From assembly GCA_043101605.1 (NCBI GenBank), contig JBICIG010000099.1, positions 1-24,459 of the forward strand: a DNA stretch of 24,459 nt, written 5' to 3'. The stretch is from JBICIG01 sp043101605. Lineage in GTDB: Bacteria > Planctomycetota > Phycisphaerae > Phycisphaerales > UBA1924. The notes under the pieces are model-generated. The model did no database searches. It was not told the origin of the DNA and saw nothing but the letters and a program-made list of their open reading frames with translations. Within the stretch, counting starts at the first letter, position 1. Every line of letters starts with the position of its first letter. A program made the translations under genes and the position numbers. Positions 7,757-15,455 of this stretch are shown here, piece after piece.

Positions 7757-7774
7757 CCCCGGCGGAGGTGAATC

Positions 7775-8224
7775 ATGGCGACGGATCTTCGCAGGCAGAC
7801 TTACTTCGCCAAGAACGGCGAGGTCGCGAAGAAGTGGCATGTGGTCGACGCGACGGATGTCTCTCTCGGGCGGCTCGCGTCGGATATCGCGGTCGTGCTC
7901 ATGGGCAAGCACCGTCCCGAGTACACCCCCCATTGCGATTGCGGCGATTATGTCGTCGTCACCAATGCGACCAAGGTCGGGCTGACCGGCCGCAAGGCCG
8001 AGCAGCGGTATCGCAAGTGGTACACCGGCTACCCGGGCGGGCTCAAGACCGAGACCTTCGGCGCCCTGCGTCAGCGTCGCCCCGAGAAGCTGATCGAGGA
8101 CGCGGTCAAGCGCATGCTGCCCAAGAACCGGCTCGGGCGGGTGATGATCAAGAAGCTCCGCGTGGTGCCGGGTGCCGAGCACCCGTACCAGTCGCATTCC
8201 CCCAAGCCGATGCAGGTCGGCTGA
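7775..8224 (+). CDS. rplM: 50S ribosomal protein L13
   Basis: Component of the large ribosomal subunit that binds 23S rRNA early in assembly. 149 residues, near the usual 142-150. The family blocks are all present: WHVVDATDVSLGRLAS, GKHRPEYTPHCDCGDYVVV, NATKVGLTG, the YPGGLK turn, MLPKNRLG and the C-terminal GAEHPYQSHSPK. GGAGGT at 7764-7769 stands 5 bases before ATG 7775. It is followed by rpsI after 82 bases on the same strand, the conserved L13-S9 order. Function is certain. Confidence 0.98.
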   Translation: MATDLRRQTYFAKNGEVAKKWHVVDATDVSLGRLASDIAVVLMGKHRPEYTPHCDCGDYVVVTNATKVGLTGRKAEQRYRKWYTGYPGGLKTETFGALRQRRPEKLIEDAVKRMLPKNRLGRVMIKKLRVVPGAEHPYQSHSPKPMQVG

Positions 8225-8306
8225 GCCTTTCCGGGTCGGGCCCGCGGGCCCGGCGAGCGGTTGAACGAGGAACCACCGACGCGTCCCGCGTCACGAGAGC
8301 ACGAGC

Positions 8307-8861
8307 ATGGCAGAGACGACCCAGACCAGCGACGCCCCGACCGCGGTGCCCGGCACCGCCAGCGGGATGATCCAGACGACCGACCCGTTCGCGAGCCGCG
8401 GCGAGCAGCAGGAAGCGCGTCCCCTGCGGGAGCCCAAGCCCGCCGACCGCCACGGGTGGTGGTGGGGCACCGGCCGCCGCAAGACCGCCGTCGCCCGCGT
8501 CCGGCTCAAGGTCGCCAAGGAGTCCGAGGCCGGGATGCAGATCCAGATCACCCGCACCAAGTTCAAGAGCGTCGAGGACTACTTCACCGAGGAGCGCGAC
8601 CGGGCCGACTGCTTCGCCCCCCTCGATGTCACCACGACTCGTGACAAGTTCCAGATCTTCGCCCGTTGCGCCGGCGGCGGGATCACCGGGCAGGCCCAGG
8701 CCGTTCGCCTCGGCATCGCCCGCGCCCTGCGCGACTACGACCCCACCCTCGAGGGTGTCCTCCGCGAGAAGGGCTTCCTGACCCGCGACTCCCGCGAGGT
8801 CGAGCGCAAGAAGTACGGGCAGCGCGGCGCCCGCCGTCGCTTCCAGTTCTCGAAGCGCTGA
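8307..8861 (+). CDS. rpsI: 30S ribosomal protein S9 with N-terminal extension
   Basis: Small-subunit protein whose C-terminal tail contacts P-site tRNA in the family. The 184-residue product has a complete S9 core from about residue 50: GTGRRKTAVARV (54-65), the GGGITGQAQAVRLGIARAL block, GFLTRDSREVERKKYG and the terminal QFSKR. S9 is usually about 130 residues, so the first 50 are an extension rich in Thr, Ala, Glu and Pro, predicted disordered by composition. No in-frame ATG is better placed at the core start, and the extension has the same codon bias, so I keep ATG 8307. The ribosome site is weak. It is second in the rplM operon and is followed by a strong terminator. Confidence 0.97.
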   Translation: MAETTQTSDAPTAVPGTASGMIQTTDPFASRGEQQEARPLREPKPADRHGWWWGTGRRKTAVARVRLKVAKESEAGMQIQITRTKFKSVEDYFTEERDRADCFAPLDVTTTRDKFQIFARCAGGGITGQAQAVRLGIARALRDYDPTLEGVLREKGFLTRDSREVERKKYGQRGARRRFQFSKR

Positions 8862-8911
8862 TCGTTTCGACCGATCCCGCTCTTCCAGCCTCGTTCTTCC
8901 AATCTCTCCAG

Positions 8912-8940
8912 GGGCCCGGCCGATCGGTCGGGCCCTTTTC
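8912..8940 (+). terminator. Intrinsic terminator of rplM-rpsI
   Basis: A 10-bp GC-rich stem (8912-8921 with 8926-8935, one G-U pair), a GATC loop and then TTTTC. It lies 50 bases after the rpsI stop. It is the clearest intrinsic terminator in the window. Confidence 0.9.
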
Positions 8941-8969
8941 GTGCGCGTATCCTGCGGATCGATCCCGCC

Positions 8970-9749
8970 ATGGCACGCCGAATCCGGTCATCCCGAAAGA
9001 AGCGTTGGCGCCGCATCCGGCGCTGGACGCTGGTCATCGGACTCGTCGTGGTGCTGCTGCTGGGCGTCGGGGCGCTGATCGCGTGGGACATGTCCCGCCA
9101 GGCCCCGACCTGGTGGCGCGAGCTCGACCTGGAATCCGGGGCGGCGGCCGAGGCGGCCCGCACCATCGAGGACCACATCGCCTCGGAGATGCACGAGGTC
9201 GATCGCCCCGCCGACGCGTCGGCGCCCGACGGCTCGTGGCAGAGCGAGCCCTGGAGCTTCGCGCTCACCGCCGCCGATGCCAACGCGTGGCTCAACACCC
9301 GCCTGTGGAGCTGGCTGGCCAACCGCGACGAGCGGTTCACCAAGCCCGACGAGATCGCCGAGCTCCAGGTCGACTTTGATGAGGGGCTGGTCCGGCTGGG
9401 GGCCCGCGTCCGCGTCGCCGGGCGCGAGCAGATCGTCACCGCGAGCGTCCGCCCCGAGATCCGATCGGACGGGGCGTTCTGGATCCCCGCCAACTCGTTC
9501 ACGCTCGGGCGGCTGGGGTTGCCCTCGTCGATGGTGCTCGATCAGGCCGGGGAACGCCTGCTGCGGATCGCCGAGCAGAGCGGCGGGGGCGAACGCGAAT
9601 TCCGCGCCCTCGTCGGGGCGCTGACGGGCGATGCGCCGCTGTTCCTCGAGCCGGTGGTCGAACTCTCGGGCGGGCGGCGTGTGCGCCTGCTGAGCGTGCG
9701 CGCCCGGCAGGGGTATCTCGAGATCACCTGCCGGACGGAGCATGAGTGA
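8970..9749 (+). CDS. Single-TM hypothetical protein
   Basis: A 259-residue protein I do not recognise. A strongly basic N-terminus (1-19, Arg/Lys) precedes one TM helix (about 20-40), giving an N-in topology with a soluble extracytoplasmic domain (about 45-259). That domain contains LTAADANAWLNTRLWSWL (about 101-118), followed by alternating beta-like stretches (REQIVTASVRPEI; GYLEITC at the end). The 'LT..D.N..L' segment after one TM recalls the layout of YpmS/DUF2140-like and lipid-binding envelope proteins, but this is only a resemblance. It begins 30 bases after the rpsI terminator; a TATCCT hexamer at 8948-8953 could be its -10. A real gene by codon bias and signal anchor; function unknown. 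Confidence 0.75.
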   Translation: MARRIRSSRKKRWRRIRRWTLVIGLVVVLLLGVGALIAWDMSRQAPTWWRELDLESGAAAEAARTIEDHIASEMHEVDRPADASAPDGSWQSEPWSFALTAADANAWLNTRLWSWLANRDERFTKPDEIAELQVDFDEGLVRLGARVRVAGREQIVTASVRPEIRSDGAFWIPANSFTLGRLGLPSSMVLDQAGERLLRIAEQSGGGEREFRALVGALTGDAPLFLEPVVELSGGRRVRLLSVRARQGYLEITCRTEHE

Positions 9750-9822
9750 GGCGGGGGAGGCAAGAGGCAATGGGGGAATGCGCATCGCCTTGCGGGTGGT
9801 GGGTGTGCGTGACGGGTGTTGG

Positions 9823-10674
9823 TCAGCCGCCGCCGCCGCCGGAGAGCGGCTCGCCGGTTTCGATGTCCTCGCCCCGCAGGTGTCGGCCCATCTGGACCAC
9901 CATCTTGGTGATGCGCACGCGTGACTGCGGCGTGGCGAACTGGCCCGGCCCCTCGTCGAGCGTGTTGTAGATCATGTCGAGCTGACGGAAGCTCGGGGCG
10001 CCGCGCTCGGCCTGGCGCTGCGTGTCGCGCTGACCCTGCTGGCGTGCGTCGGCGATGAGCTCATCCTTCGACTTGGTGACCGGGTCGCCCCCGAACAGCT
10101 CGCCCATCTTCACCATGTCATAGAACGCGTCCTCGAGCGCATCGATGCGTTCCTTCTTGGTCGCATTGGCGGGGAGCGCGTCGTACTTGAGCGCGAAGCT
10201 GTCGAGCGTGTCGAGGAACAGGCGCGACGCGTTCTCCTCGAACTGCTCGCGCACGCCTCCCTCGATACCCGCGGCGAACGCGGCGAGCATCACCGAGTCC
10301 GAGGCGTCCATGTCCTTGAACCGTTGGACGAGCTGCCCGACCAGCCGCAACCGCTCCTCGACGGGGAGCTTGTTGAACTCGTCGGTGAGCAGCGTGTAGT
10401 CGAGGATGCTGTCGAGCGGGGCGGTGAGGTAGTCGGGCTTGGGCGTGGGGCGCAGCGCGAAGTAGGCGGCCGTCCCTCCCCCGGCCAGCAGCGCGATCAG
10501 CACGATGCCCGAGATGGTGCGGCGCTTCTTCGTGCGCCACGGCGCATAGAGCATCGTCTCGCCGGCCGCGTTGAGCCGTTCGCGGAAGGACCGCTTGGGC
10601 TTGCGGGCGGCGGCGGCGGGCTGGTCGAGCCCTTCGAGCAGGGAGCCGTGCGGATTGATGGGGGGTTCGCTCAT
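9823..10674 (-). CDS. Single-TM hypothetical protein with poly-Gly C-terminus
   Basis: A 283-residue protein without a family I can name. A cytosolic N-terminus (1-52, Pro-rich then basic, with the stretch TKKRR) leads into one TM helix (about 53-73). A long helical, charged domain follows (about 80-265), with many Asp/Glu/Arg/Lys and a QQGQRDTQRQ low-complexity segment near 213-223. It ends in a run of Gly encoded by a GCC repeat on the plus strand (9826-9840). It is third in a leftward set: the pseudopilin gene ends 35 bases upstream. The placement suggests an envelope role, possibly linked to the pseudopilin. No Shine-Dalgarno is visible before ATG 10674. Confidence 0.75.
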   Translation of the reverse strand: MSEPPINPHGSLLEGLDQPAAAARKPKRSFRERLNAAGETMLYAPWRTKKRRTISGIVLIALLAGGGTAAYFALRPTPKPDYLTAPLDSILDYTLLTDEFNKLPVEERLRLVGQLVQRFKDMDASDSVMLAAFAAGIEGGVREQFEENASRLFLDTLDSFALKYDALPANATKKERIDALEDAFYDMVKMGELFGGDPVTKSKDELIADARQQGQRDTQRQAERGAPSFRQLDMIYNTLDEGPGQFATPQSRVRITKMVVQMGRHLRGEDIETGEPLSGGGGG

Positions 10675-10709
10675 CGTGGTGCCCGGGTGCTGGTGTTCGT
10701 GGGGTTCGG

Positions 10710-11387
10710 TCAGCGGTCCATGCGTTCGGCGCGCCAGTCGCCGAACCAGGTGCCGTTCTTGCCTTCATTGCCCTTGGCGTTGGGGGTGTGGTAGTTGTCG
10801 GCGTCGGCGATGACGGGCCCGAGTTCGTTGCCCTGCTCCTCGTAGAGGCGGGTGACGAACTTGGGGACGCGGTCCTTGGGGATGTCGGGGCGGAAGGTCT
10901 CGATGAACGCCATCAGCTCGCCGGCGAGGTAGAAGTAGCTGGTGCCGTTGGTGCGGTAGAAGGGCTCGAAGTTGGGGTCCTCGTCGGTGCCGACCATGTC
11001 CGAGGGGCAGCGGTAGGGGTCGAAGACATTTTCGTAGAGGTTGGTCTGCTCGTTGAGGGTGGGGGTGGGGGCCTCGATGTACTCGGCGAGCACATCGAGC
11101 AGCGACTCGTCCCCGCTGAACCCGTCGGGCGCCTGCAGGACATATGGAAGCGTCGTGTCGTTGGCGTCGTAGTAGAGCTGCATCGCGGTGCCCAGGCTCC
11201 GCAGGTTGACCAGGCACTTGAGCCGGCGCGCCTCCTCGCGTGCGACGCCCAGCGCGGGCAGCAGCAATGCCACCAGCGTCGCGATGATCGCCAGGACGAC
11301 CAGCAGTTCGATGAGGGTGAAGGCGCGGCGTGGGCGCACGGCCCGAAGGCCGCCGGAGCGGGGGAAACGGCGCGGTCTGTCGATCAT
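10710..11387 (-). CDS. Type II secretion/type IV pilus-like pseudopilin
   Basis: 225 residues. After a basic leader (1-22) comes the prepilin N-methylation motif AFTLIELLVV (22-31), cleavage expected before Phe23, with the conserved Glu27 and a long hydrophobic helix to about residue 45. The -1 residue is Ala rather than the canonical Gly, as in many planctomycete pseudopilins. Next is the segment LKCLVNLRSLGTAMQLYYDAN (57-76), typical of DUF1559/'NLRQLG' pseudopilins. The C-terminus (YHTPNAKGNEGKNGTWFGDW) resembles only loosely the usual H-x9-DG ending. The product is probably an exported, membrane-anchored minor pilin; no secretion ATPase or prepilin peptidase is in the window. ATG 11387 overlaps the stop of the upstream gene as ATGA, implying translational coupling. 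Confidence 0.88.
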   Translation of the reverse strand: MIDRPRRFPRSGGLRAVRPRRAFTLIELLVVLAIIATLVALLLPALGVAREEARRLKCLVNLRSLGTAMQLYYDANDTTLPYVLQAPDGFSGDESLLDVLAEYIEAPTPTLNEQTNLYENVFDPYRCPSDMVGTDEDPNFEPFYRTNGTSYFYLAGELMAFIETFRPDIPKDRVPKFVTRLYEEQGNELGPVIADADNYHTPNAKGNEGKNGTWFGDWRAERMDR

Positions 11388-12061
11388 CCAACGCTCCTGG
11401 CTGTCTGCGGCAAGGCCGCGGGGGCGATCGCCGCCCCGGGTCGCCCGGCCGTCCGATCCACGATCCGCTGGGCCAGCGGGGTCTGGGTGGATCGGAAGGT
11501 CGGGGCGTGCTTCCTGAACGATTCGGCAAACGCGGCATCGTCTTTCATCGCCCGGTCGATCCCCCGCACAATCGACGCCGACGCCTCCCGCAACTGCCGG
11601 GCCCGCAGCAGCGCCCCCGCCAGAGCCGCCCCGAGAAGCACCGGGGCCCGGGCGGGCTCGGGGAGCCACGGGGCAATCCATCCCACGGCCTCCGAAATCG
11701 GGCCGGCGTCGGGCCCGGTCGGGTCCTCTGCTTCGGCGATCAGGGCGCTCGCCCGCTCGACCGACGCCGAGACGGTTGCGAGCACCGCGAGGGTCTCGCG
11801 CAGCCGGGCCTCGGCCTCGGGGCGGAGGGGGTCCTGCTCGGGGAGGGAGTCCAGGAGCGTCTGGAGTTGATCGGCATCAGCGCGGAGGTCCCGCTCGACC
11901 GCCGCGGCTCGATCCCGCAGGGCGCGGGCGTCGTCGAGATCGACGCACCCGGTGCCGGCGACGCTCAGCATGGCGGCCAGCGCGACCATGGCTCCCTTCC
12001 GCCGGGCGGTCCGCAGCCACCCGTTCCCGCATCCTTCCGTTCCGTGTCCGTTCATCGCCAT
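11384..12061 (-). CDS. Hypothetical exported protein, possible lipoprotein
   Basis: A 225-residue protein I do not recognise. A basic segment (17-23) and hydrophobic stretch (24-36) lead to VAGTGC with Cys39, which reads as a lipidation site although the -3 residue is Gly instead of the preferred Leu. The mature part starts with a charged, heptad-like helix (about 42-120; Asp, Arg, Leu, Glu), then a Pro/Gly-rich hydrophobic segment (125-155, possibly a second membrane-associated stretch) and a basic tail. ATG 12061 and ATG 12055 are both possible, behind a GGGGG run; a start at residue 25 is less likely. Its stop overlaps the pseudopilin start by four bases, so the two are made together. Confidence 0.7.
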   Translation of the reverse strand: MAMNGHGTEGCGNGWLRTARRKGAMVALAAMLSVAGTGCVDLDDARALRDRAAAVERDLRADADQLQTLLDSLPEQDPLRPEAEARLRETLAVLATVSASVERASALIAEAEDPTGPDAGPISEAVGWIAPWLPEPARAPVLLGAALAGALLRARQLREASASIVRGIDRAMKDDAAFAESFRKHAPTFRSTQTPLAQRIVDRTAGRPGAAIAPAALPQTARSVG

Positions 12062-12136
12062 CCCCCGTCGGCCCGGAACCGTGGCGGGTGACGGAGCGCG
12101 GGCCGACCGCTCCGTCGTGCCAGTTCGGGGGGATGG

Positions 12137-12154
12137 CGAGGCGGACCCGCCTCG
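12137..12154 (-). terminator. Hairpin downstream of lpxC
   Basis: CGAGGCG (12137-12143) pairs with CGCCTCG (12148-12154) across a 4-nt loop, about 85 bases past the lpxC stop in the direction of transcription. No T run follows, so it may attenuate rather than end the bamA-lpxC transcript before the next leftward gene. Confidence 0.35.
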
Positions 12155-12238
12155 GGTTCGACACCTTCAGCCTACGCGGATTCGATGGGCGAACAAGACC
12201 GGAACGCGAATCGACGGGAAAGCGGCGCGCACGGCGGG

Positions 12239-13126
12239 TCAGTCGAGGGGGTGGCGCTCGCGGATCGCTCGGCAGAGTTCGTGCGTCAGCGCATGCCCGG
12301 AGCGGGTCGCGGTGACGCGGGCGAGCAGGGGGCGCCCGAGCAGCGCCAGGTCGCCGACGAGGTCGAGCAGCTTGTGCCTTGCGGGCTCGTCGTCGAAGCG
12401 GAGTTCGTTGTCGATCGGGCCCATCGGACCGAGCACGAGCATCTCCGCGGGCGAGAGGTGCGTGAACAGCCCCGCGGCATGGAGTTGCTGCGCTTCTTCC
12501 TGCAGACAGAAGGTGCGGGCCGGGGCGATCTCGGCGGCGAAGACCTCGGCGGCGTCGGGCGCCGCCGCGTTCCACGACGCGGATTGCGGCGAGATCGCCG
12601 GGTGCGGGCCGTAGTCGAGGAAGTAGGAGTAGCTCGCGCCGGCCCCGGTGCTCACCGGCTCGGCGGCGATGCGGGCTTCCCCTCGCTCGACCGTGATCGG
12701 CTCGGTGAGGACGATCGGGTCGGCTTGGGCGGGCGTGTCCGCGAAACCGATGAGCTTGAGGAGATCGGTGAATTGGCGGGCCGACCCGTCAAAGATCGGG
12801 AGCTCGGGCGCGTCGAGTTCGATCTGGGCGTCGGTGATGCCCAGCCCGGCGAGCGCGCCGAGCACATGCTCGGTGGTGATGACTCGGTTGTCGGCGTCGA
12901 GCGCCAGCGTCGTGTTGCGCGGCGGGAGCTGGGCGAACGCGGGATGCACCGGCGTGGTGTCGAGGCGCTCGATCGTCGCGGGGATGGGCGGCGCGCCCTC
13001 GAGATCGACGCGCCGGAAGGTGATGCCCGAGCCGGGTTCGCCCGGGCGGATCGCGAAGCGCACCCTGCGAGCGGAGAAGAGCCCGACGCCCTGACCGGCG
13101 ATGGGTTCGAGGATGGTGCGGCTCAC
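12239..13126 (-). CDS. lpxC: UDP-3-O-acyl-N-acetylglucosamine deacetylase
   Basis: Zinc enzyme for the committed step of lipid A synthesis in the cytosol. 295 residues, close to the family's ~300. Expected zinc ligands are visible: His87 (in TTEHVLGAL), His251 and Asp255 (in RHKLLDLVGD). Catalytic Glu86, Lys252, Asp259 and His278 (SGHAL) are present, as are IFDGSARQF (111-119) and ARTFCLQEE. The N-terminal 'GLHSG' block is GLFSA here, a visible divergence. There is no fused FabZ dehydratase domain, unlike the bifunctional LpxC-FabZ of some planctomycetes and Bacteroidetes. The start is GTG 13126; the protein begins at the normal LpxC N-terminus (SRTIL). It is last in the leftward bamA-skp-lpxD-lpxC cluster, 46 bases after lpxD. 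Confidence 0.95.
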   Translation of the reverse strand: MSRTILEPIAGQGVGLFSARRVRFAIRPGEPGSGITFRRVDLEGAPPIPATIERLDTTPVHPAFAQLPPRNTTLALDADNRVITTEHVLGALAGLGITDAQIELDAPELPIFDGSARQFTDLLKLIGFADTPAQADPIVLTEPITVERGEARIAAEPVSTGAGASYSYFLDYGPHPAISPQSASWNAAAPDAAEVFAAEIAPARTFCLQEEAQQLHAAGLFTHLSPAEMLVLGPMGPIDNELRFDDEPARHKLLDLVGDLALLGRPLLARVTATRSGHALTHELCRAIRERHPLD

Positions 13127-13172
13127 GGGTCGGATTCCGGAGTCTCGGGCGGCGTGCGCCCGCCGAGGGGTC

Positions 13173-14258
13173 TCAGTCGGCGTGACCGTCGCGTTTGAGG
13201 ATCTTGCGGACCTGTCGCTGGAGCTTGGCGAGGTTGCGGAAAGCGGCGTAGTTCTCGGCCGACTCGCGCGCCGGGCCGGCGGGTGCGCCGAGCCACGACT
13301 CGCCGTCGGGGATGTCGGTCATGGTGCCGCTGCCGGCGGCGAGGCGTGCGCCGGCACCGATGCGGACATTGTCGACGGCGCTGGCGCGCCCGCCGAGGAC
13401 CGCGCCGTCGCCGACGGTGACCGATCCGGACAGGGCGGTCTGCCCGCAGATGACGCAGGAGCGTCCGATGTTGCAGTTGTGTGCGATCTGGCAGAGGTTG
13501 TCGATCTTGGTGCCGTCGCCGATGGTGGTGTCGCCGAGCTTGCCGCGGTCGATGCAGGTGCCGGCCCCGATCTCGACATCGTCGCCGATGGTGACGCCGC
13601 CGACATGCGGGATCTTGAGGAGCCCCGATCCGTCGGGCTTGGGGCGGAACCCGAAGCCGTCGCCCCCGATCATGACGCCCGGGTTGATCAGGCACCCGCG
13701 TCCGATGCGGCAGTCGTGCATGACGACGACGCCCGGGAGCACGCGCGTGCCCTCGCCGATGCGCGAGCCGCGCCCGACATAGACATTCGCGACCAGGTGC
13801 GCGTGGTCGGCGATCGTGGCGCCCGCCTCGATCGTGCAGTTGGGACCGATGATCGCGGTGGGGGCGATGCTCGCGTCCTCGTGGACGCAGGCGCTGGGGT
13901 CGATCCCGGGTTCGGGGGTGGGGGCGGCGGGCGACAGGCTCTGGAGCAGCGTGATCAGCGCGTGGTCGGCGTCGTCGACGAAGATGACCGCTCGACCCTC
14001 GCCGGGGTCGGCGAGCTCGACGCCGCGCGACACCAGCGCCGCCGACGCCTGCGACTCGGGCCAGCGGTCGGCGAAGCGCTGCGAGCGGATGAACGACAGA
14101 TCGCCCGCGCGGGCGTCCTCGAGCGGCTGGAGGGTGCGCACGACGATGTCGGGCGGGCCGACCAGCTCACCCCCGAGCATCGCGGCGAGCTGCCCGACGC
14201 TGATCGTGCGCGCGCCGGTGCGCGAGTCGGCCTGTTGAGTCGCGGTCACTCCGACCAC
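13173..14258 (-). CDS. lpxD: UDP-3-O-(3-hydroxyacyl)glucosamine N-acyltransferase
   Basis: Adds the N-linked hydroxyacyl chain from acyl-ACP to the LpxC product in lipid A synthesis. Up to 361 residues: an N-terminal uridine-binding domain (about 19-105), a left-handed beta-helix of hexapeptide repeats (about 118-312, for example IGPNCTIEAGATI) and a C-terminal helix (330-355). His260 in CQIAHNCNIG corresponds to the catalytic His of the family; GGDGFGF (198-204) is the conserved substrate loop. Two GTG starts compete: 14258, and 14249, which overlaps the skp stop as GTGA. The second is attractive for coupling and only removes three residues. The gene follows skp directly, as in the classical bamA-skp-lpxD order. 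Confidence 0.96.
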   Translation of the reverse strand: MVGVTATQQADSRTGARTISVGQLAAMLGGELVGPPDIVVRTLQPLEDARAGDLSFIRSQRFADRWPESQASAALVSRGVELADPGEGRAVIFVDDADHALITLLQSLSPAAPTPEPGIDPSACVHEDASIAPTAIIGPNCTIEAGATIADHAHLVANVYVGRGSRIGEGTRVLPGVVVMHDCRIGRGCLINPGVMIGGDGFGFRPKPDGSGLLKIPHVGGVTIGDDVEIGAGTCIDRGKLGDTTIGDGTKIDNLCQIAHNCNIGRSCVICGQTALSGSVTVGDGAVLGGRASAVDNVRIGAGARLAAGSGTMTDIPDGESWLGAPAGPARESAENYAAFRNLAKLQRQVRKILKRDGHAD

Positions 14259-14899
14259 CGCCCGGCGGCAAAGTCGTTGTTCATGCGGACGATCAGCGAA
14301 CTGGTGATGTCGATCGAGTCCGACGAGAAGAGGACGGACTGGCTGCGGATGGCACCCTTGACATCCTGCGGCGCGACGAGGCGGCGGTCGGCGATGTCGG
14401 GGGTGCGGGCGTCGTTGAACAGCACCAGGTCGTAGCCCTCTTCGCGGGCGATGTCGGCGATGGTCTCACGGGCGTGGGCGTAGATGGCGCGGTAGATCTC
14501 GCCTTCCTCGGCCACGGCGCGGCGCTGGGCGATCTCGCGCTTGGCGTTTCTGAGCGCCTCGGTCTCGAGCAGTTCCTGGGCGATGCGCTTGGCCTCGTCG
14601 TCGGTCAGGTCGAGGGTCTCGAGGTCGTCACGCATCGCCTCCACGCGGGCGCGGAGGTCCTCGAGGTCCTTGTCCCACGCGGCCAACTGGACCTGGAAGT
14701 CCTTGATCCGGGCGGAGAACTCGTCCAGTTCGGGCTGGAAGATCTGGTCGAGGTTGACCACGGCGACATTCGCCGCCACGGTGCGGATCTGCTCGGCATT
14801 CGCGGGGACGGCCGAGGCGCCGGCGTGCCAGGATCCGAGCCCGATCAGCCCCAAGCCCAGGGCCGACAGGGCGATCCATCCGCTCGCGGTGCGATTCAT
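14246..14899 (-). CDS. skp: OmpH/Skp-like periplasmic chaperone
   Basis: 217 residues. A signal peptide (1-35, hydrophobic 8-24, Ala-x-Ala near 33-35) is followed by NVAVVNLDQIFQ (44-55), the start of the Skp/OmpH domain. A long charged coiled coil (about 58-150; Asp, Glu, Arg, Leu in heptads) and a C-terminal beta segment (YDLVLFNDAR) complete the family plan. Skp trimers hold unfolded outer-membrane proteins on their way to BamA; that role is from the family, and the location between bamA and lpxD supports it. An AGGAG site lies about 7 bases before ATG 14899. About 30-40 residues longer than E. coli Skp, with the extra length at the C-terminus. Confidence 0.92.
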   Translation of the reverse strand: MNRTASGWIALSALGLGLIGLGSWHAGASAVPANAEQIRTVAANVAVVNLDQIFQPELDEFSARIKDFQVQLAAWDKDLEDLRARVEAMRDDLETLDLTDDEAKRIAQELLETEALRNAKREIAQRRAVAEEGEIYRAIYAHARETIADIAREEGYDLVLFNDARTPDIADRRLVAPQDVKGAIRSQSVLFSSDSIDITSSLIVRMNNDFAAGRWSE

Positions 14900-15056
14900 G
14901 AACTGCTCCTTGCCCCGAAAGGGGCGGGTGGTCGCTCCGGGGTTCGGGCGGGGCCGCACAAGCCGTGGGGATTCCGGTCCGCCCGGGTCAGCGATGATAC
15001 CGCTCGATCTCGCCCGGCGTTGACCGGATCCGTGCATCGTCCGAACAGTGAGTGGC

Positions 15057-15398
15057 TCAGCGGTGGAGTTCGTGGTGGGTGTGGCGGGTGTCCTCCGAGA
15101 CGCCCGAGTCGCGCGTCCAGCCGCAGCGGGCGCACCGGTAGAGGATCGGGCTGACGCCCGCGGGGCGGGCCGGTCCCGGGCACCGGTCGGTGGGGCAGCG
15201 GGCGCCGATGACGCGCCGCATGAGGGTCCGGGGGATCATCACCCCGATCAGGACGAGCCCGCCGAGAAGAAGGGCGTTGACGGGCAGGGAATCCGAGACG
15301 GTCCGGCGGATGAACAGCGCGATGCCGAGCGCGGCCGCGAGGGCGAAGCCAAGAAACTCGGCGGCGATCATCAGGAAGAGGTGGGTGCGCCAGGGCAT
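15057..15398 (-). CDS. Small two-TM protein with zinc-ribbon-like cysteines
   Basis: 113 residues, no family recognised. Two TM segments (about 8-30 and 40-57) form an N-terminal hairpin. A basic, cytosolic-looking C-terminal part carries four cysteines spaced C68-x4-C73-x15-C89-x2-C92, like a small treble-clef or zinc-ribbon site, then a His-rich tail (THHELH). It lies between bamA (57 bases away) and skp (157 bases), all leftward. This makes it a candidate accessory of the outer-membrane cluster, though it may be an unrelated passenger. ATG 15398 has no evident ribosome site. Confidence 0.65.
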   Translation of the reverse strand: MPWRTHLFLMIAAEFLGFALAAALGIALFIRRTVSDSLPVNALLLGGLVLIGVMIPRTLMRRVIGARCPTDRCPGPARPAGVSPILYRCARCGWTRDSGVSEDTRHTHHELHR

Positions 15399-15455
15399 CG
15401 GCGCGCGTCGGACGCGGGGCGGCGGGACCGGTTCCGCCGCCGGGAGACGCCCCGT

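Larger units (their letters stand above)
7321..7774. other. 454-base intergenic region upstream of rplM
   Basis: It lies between the divergent CPBP and rplM genes. It holds a 17-bp direct repeat (7403-7442), a sigma70-like promoter for rplM (7574-7601), a leader hairpin (7736-7756) and the rplM ribosome site. The open frame at 7466-7714 overlaps the promoter, lacks a ribosome site and has a Pro/Arg/His-rich composition without domains, so I do not call it. Nothing else stands out. Confidence 0.6.

Noticed and set aside
12150..12165. GGTTCGA words resembling a tRNA T-loop (also near 2113)
   Set aside because: No acceptor stem, anticodon arm or D-loop can be built around them.
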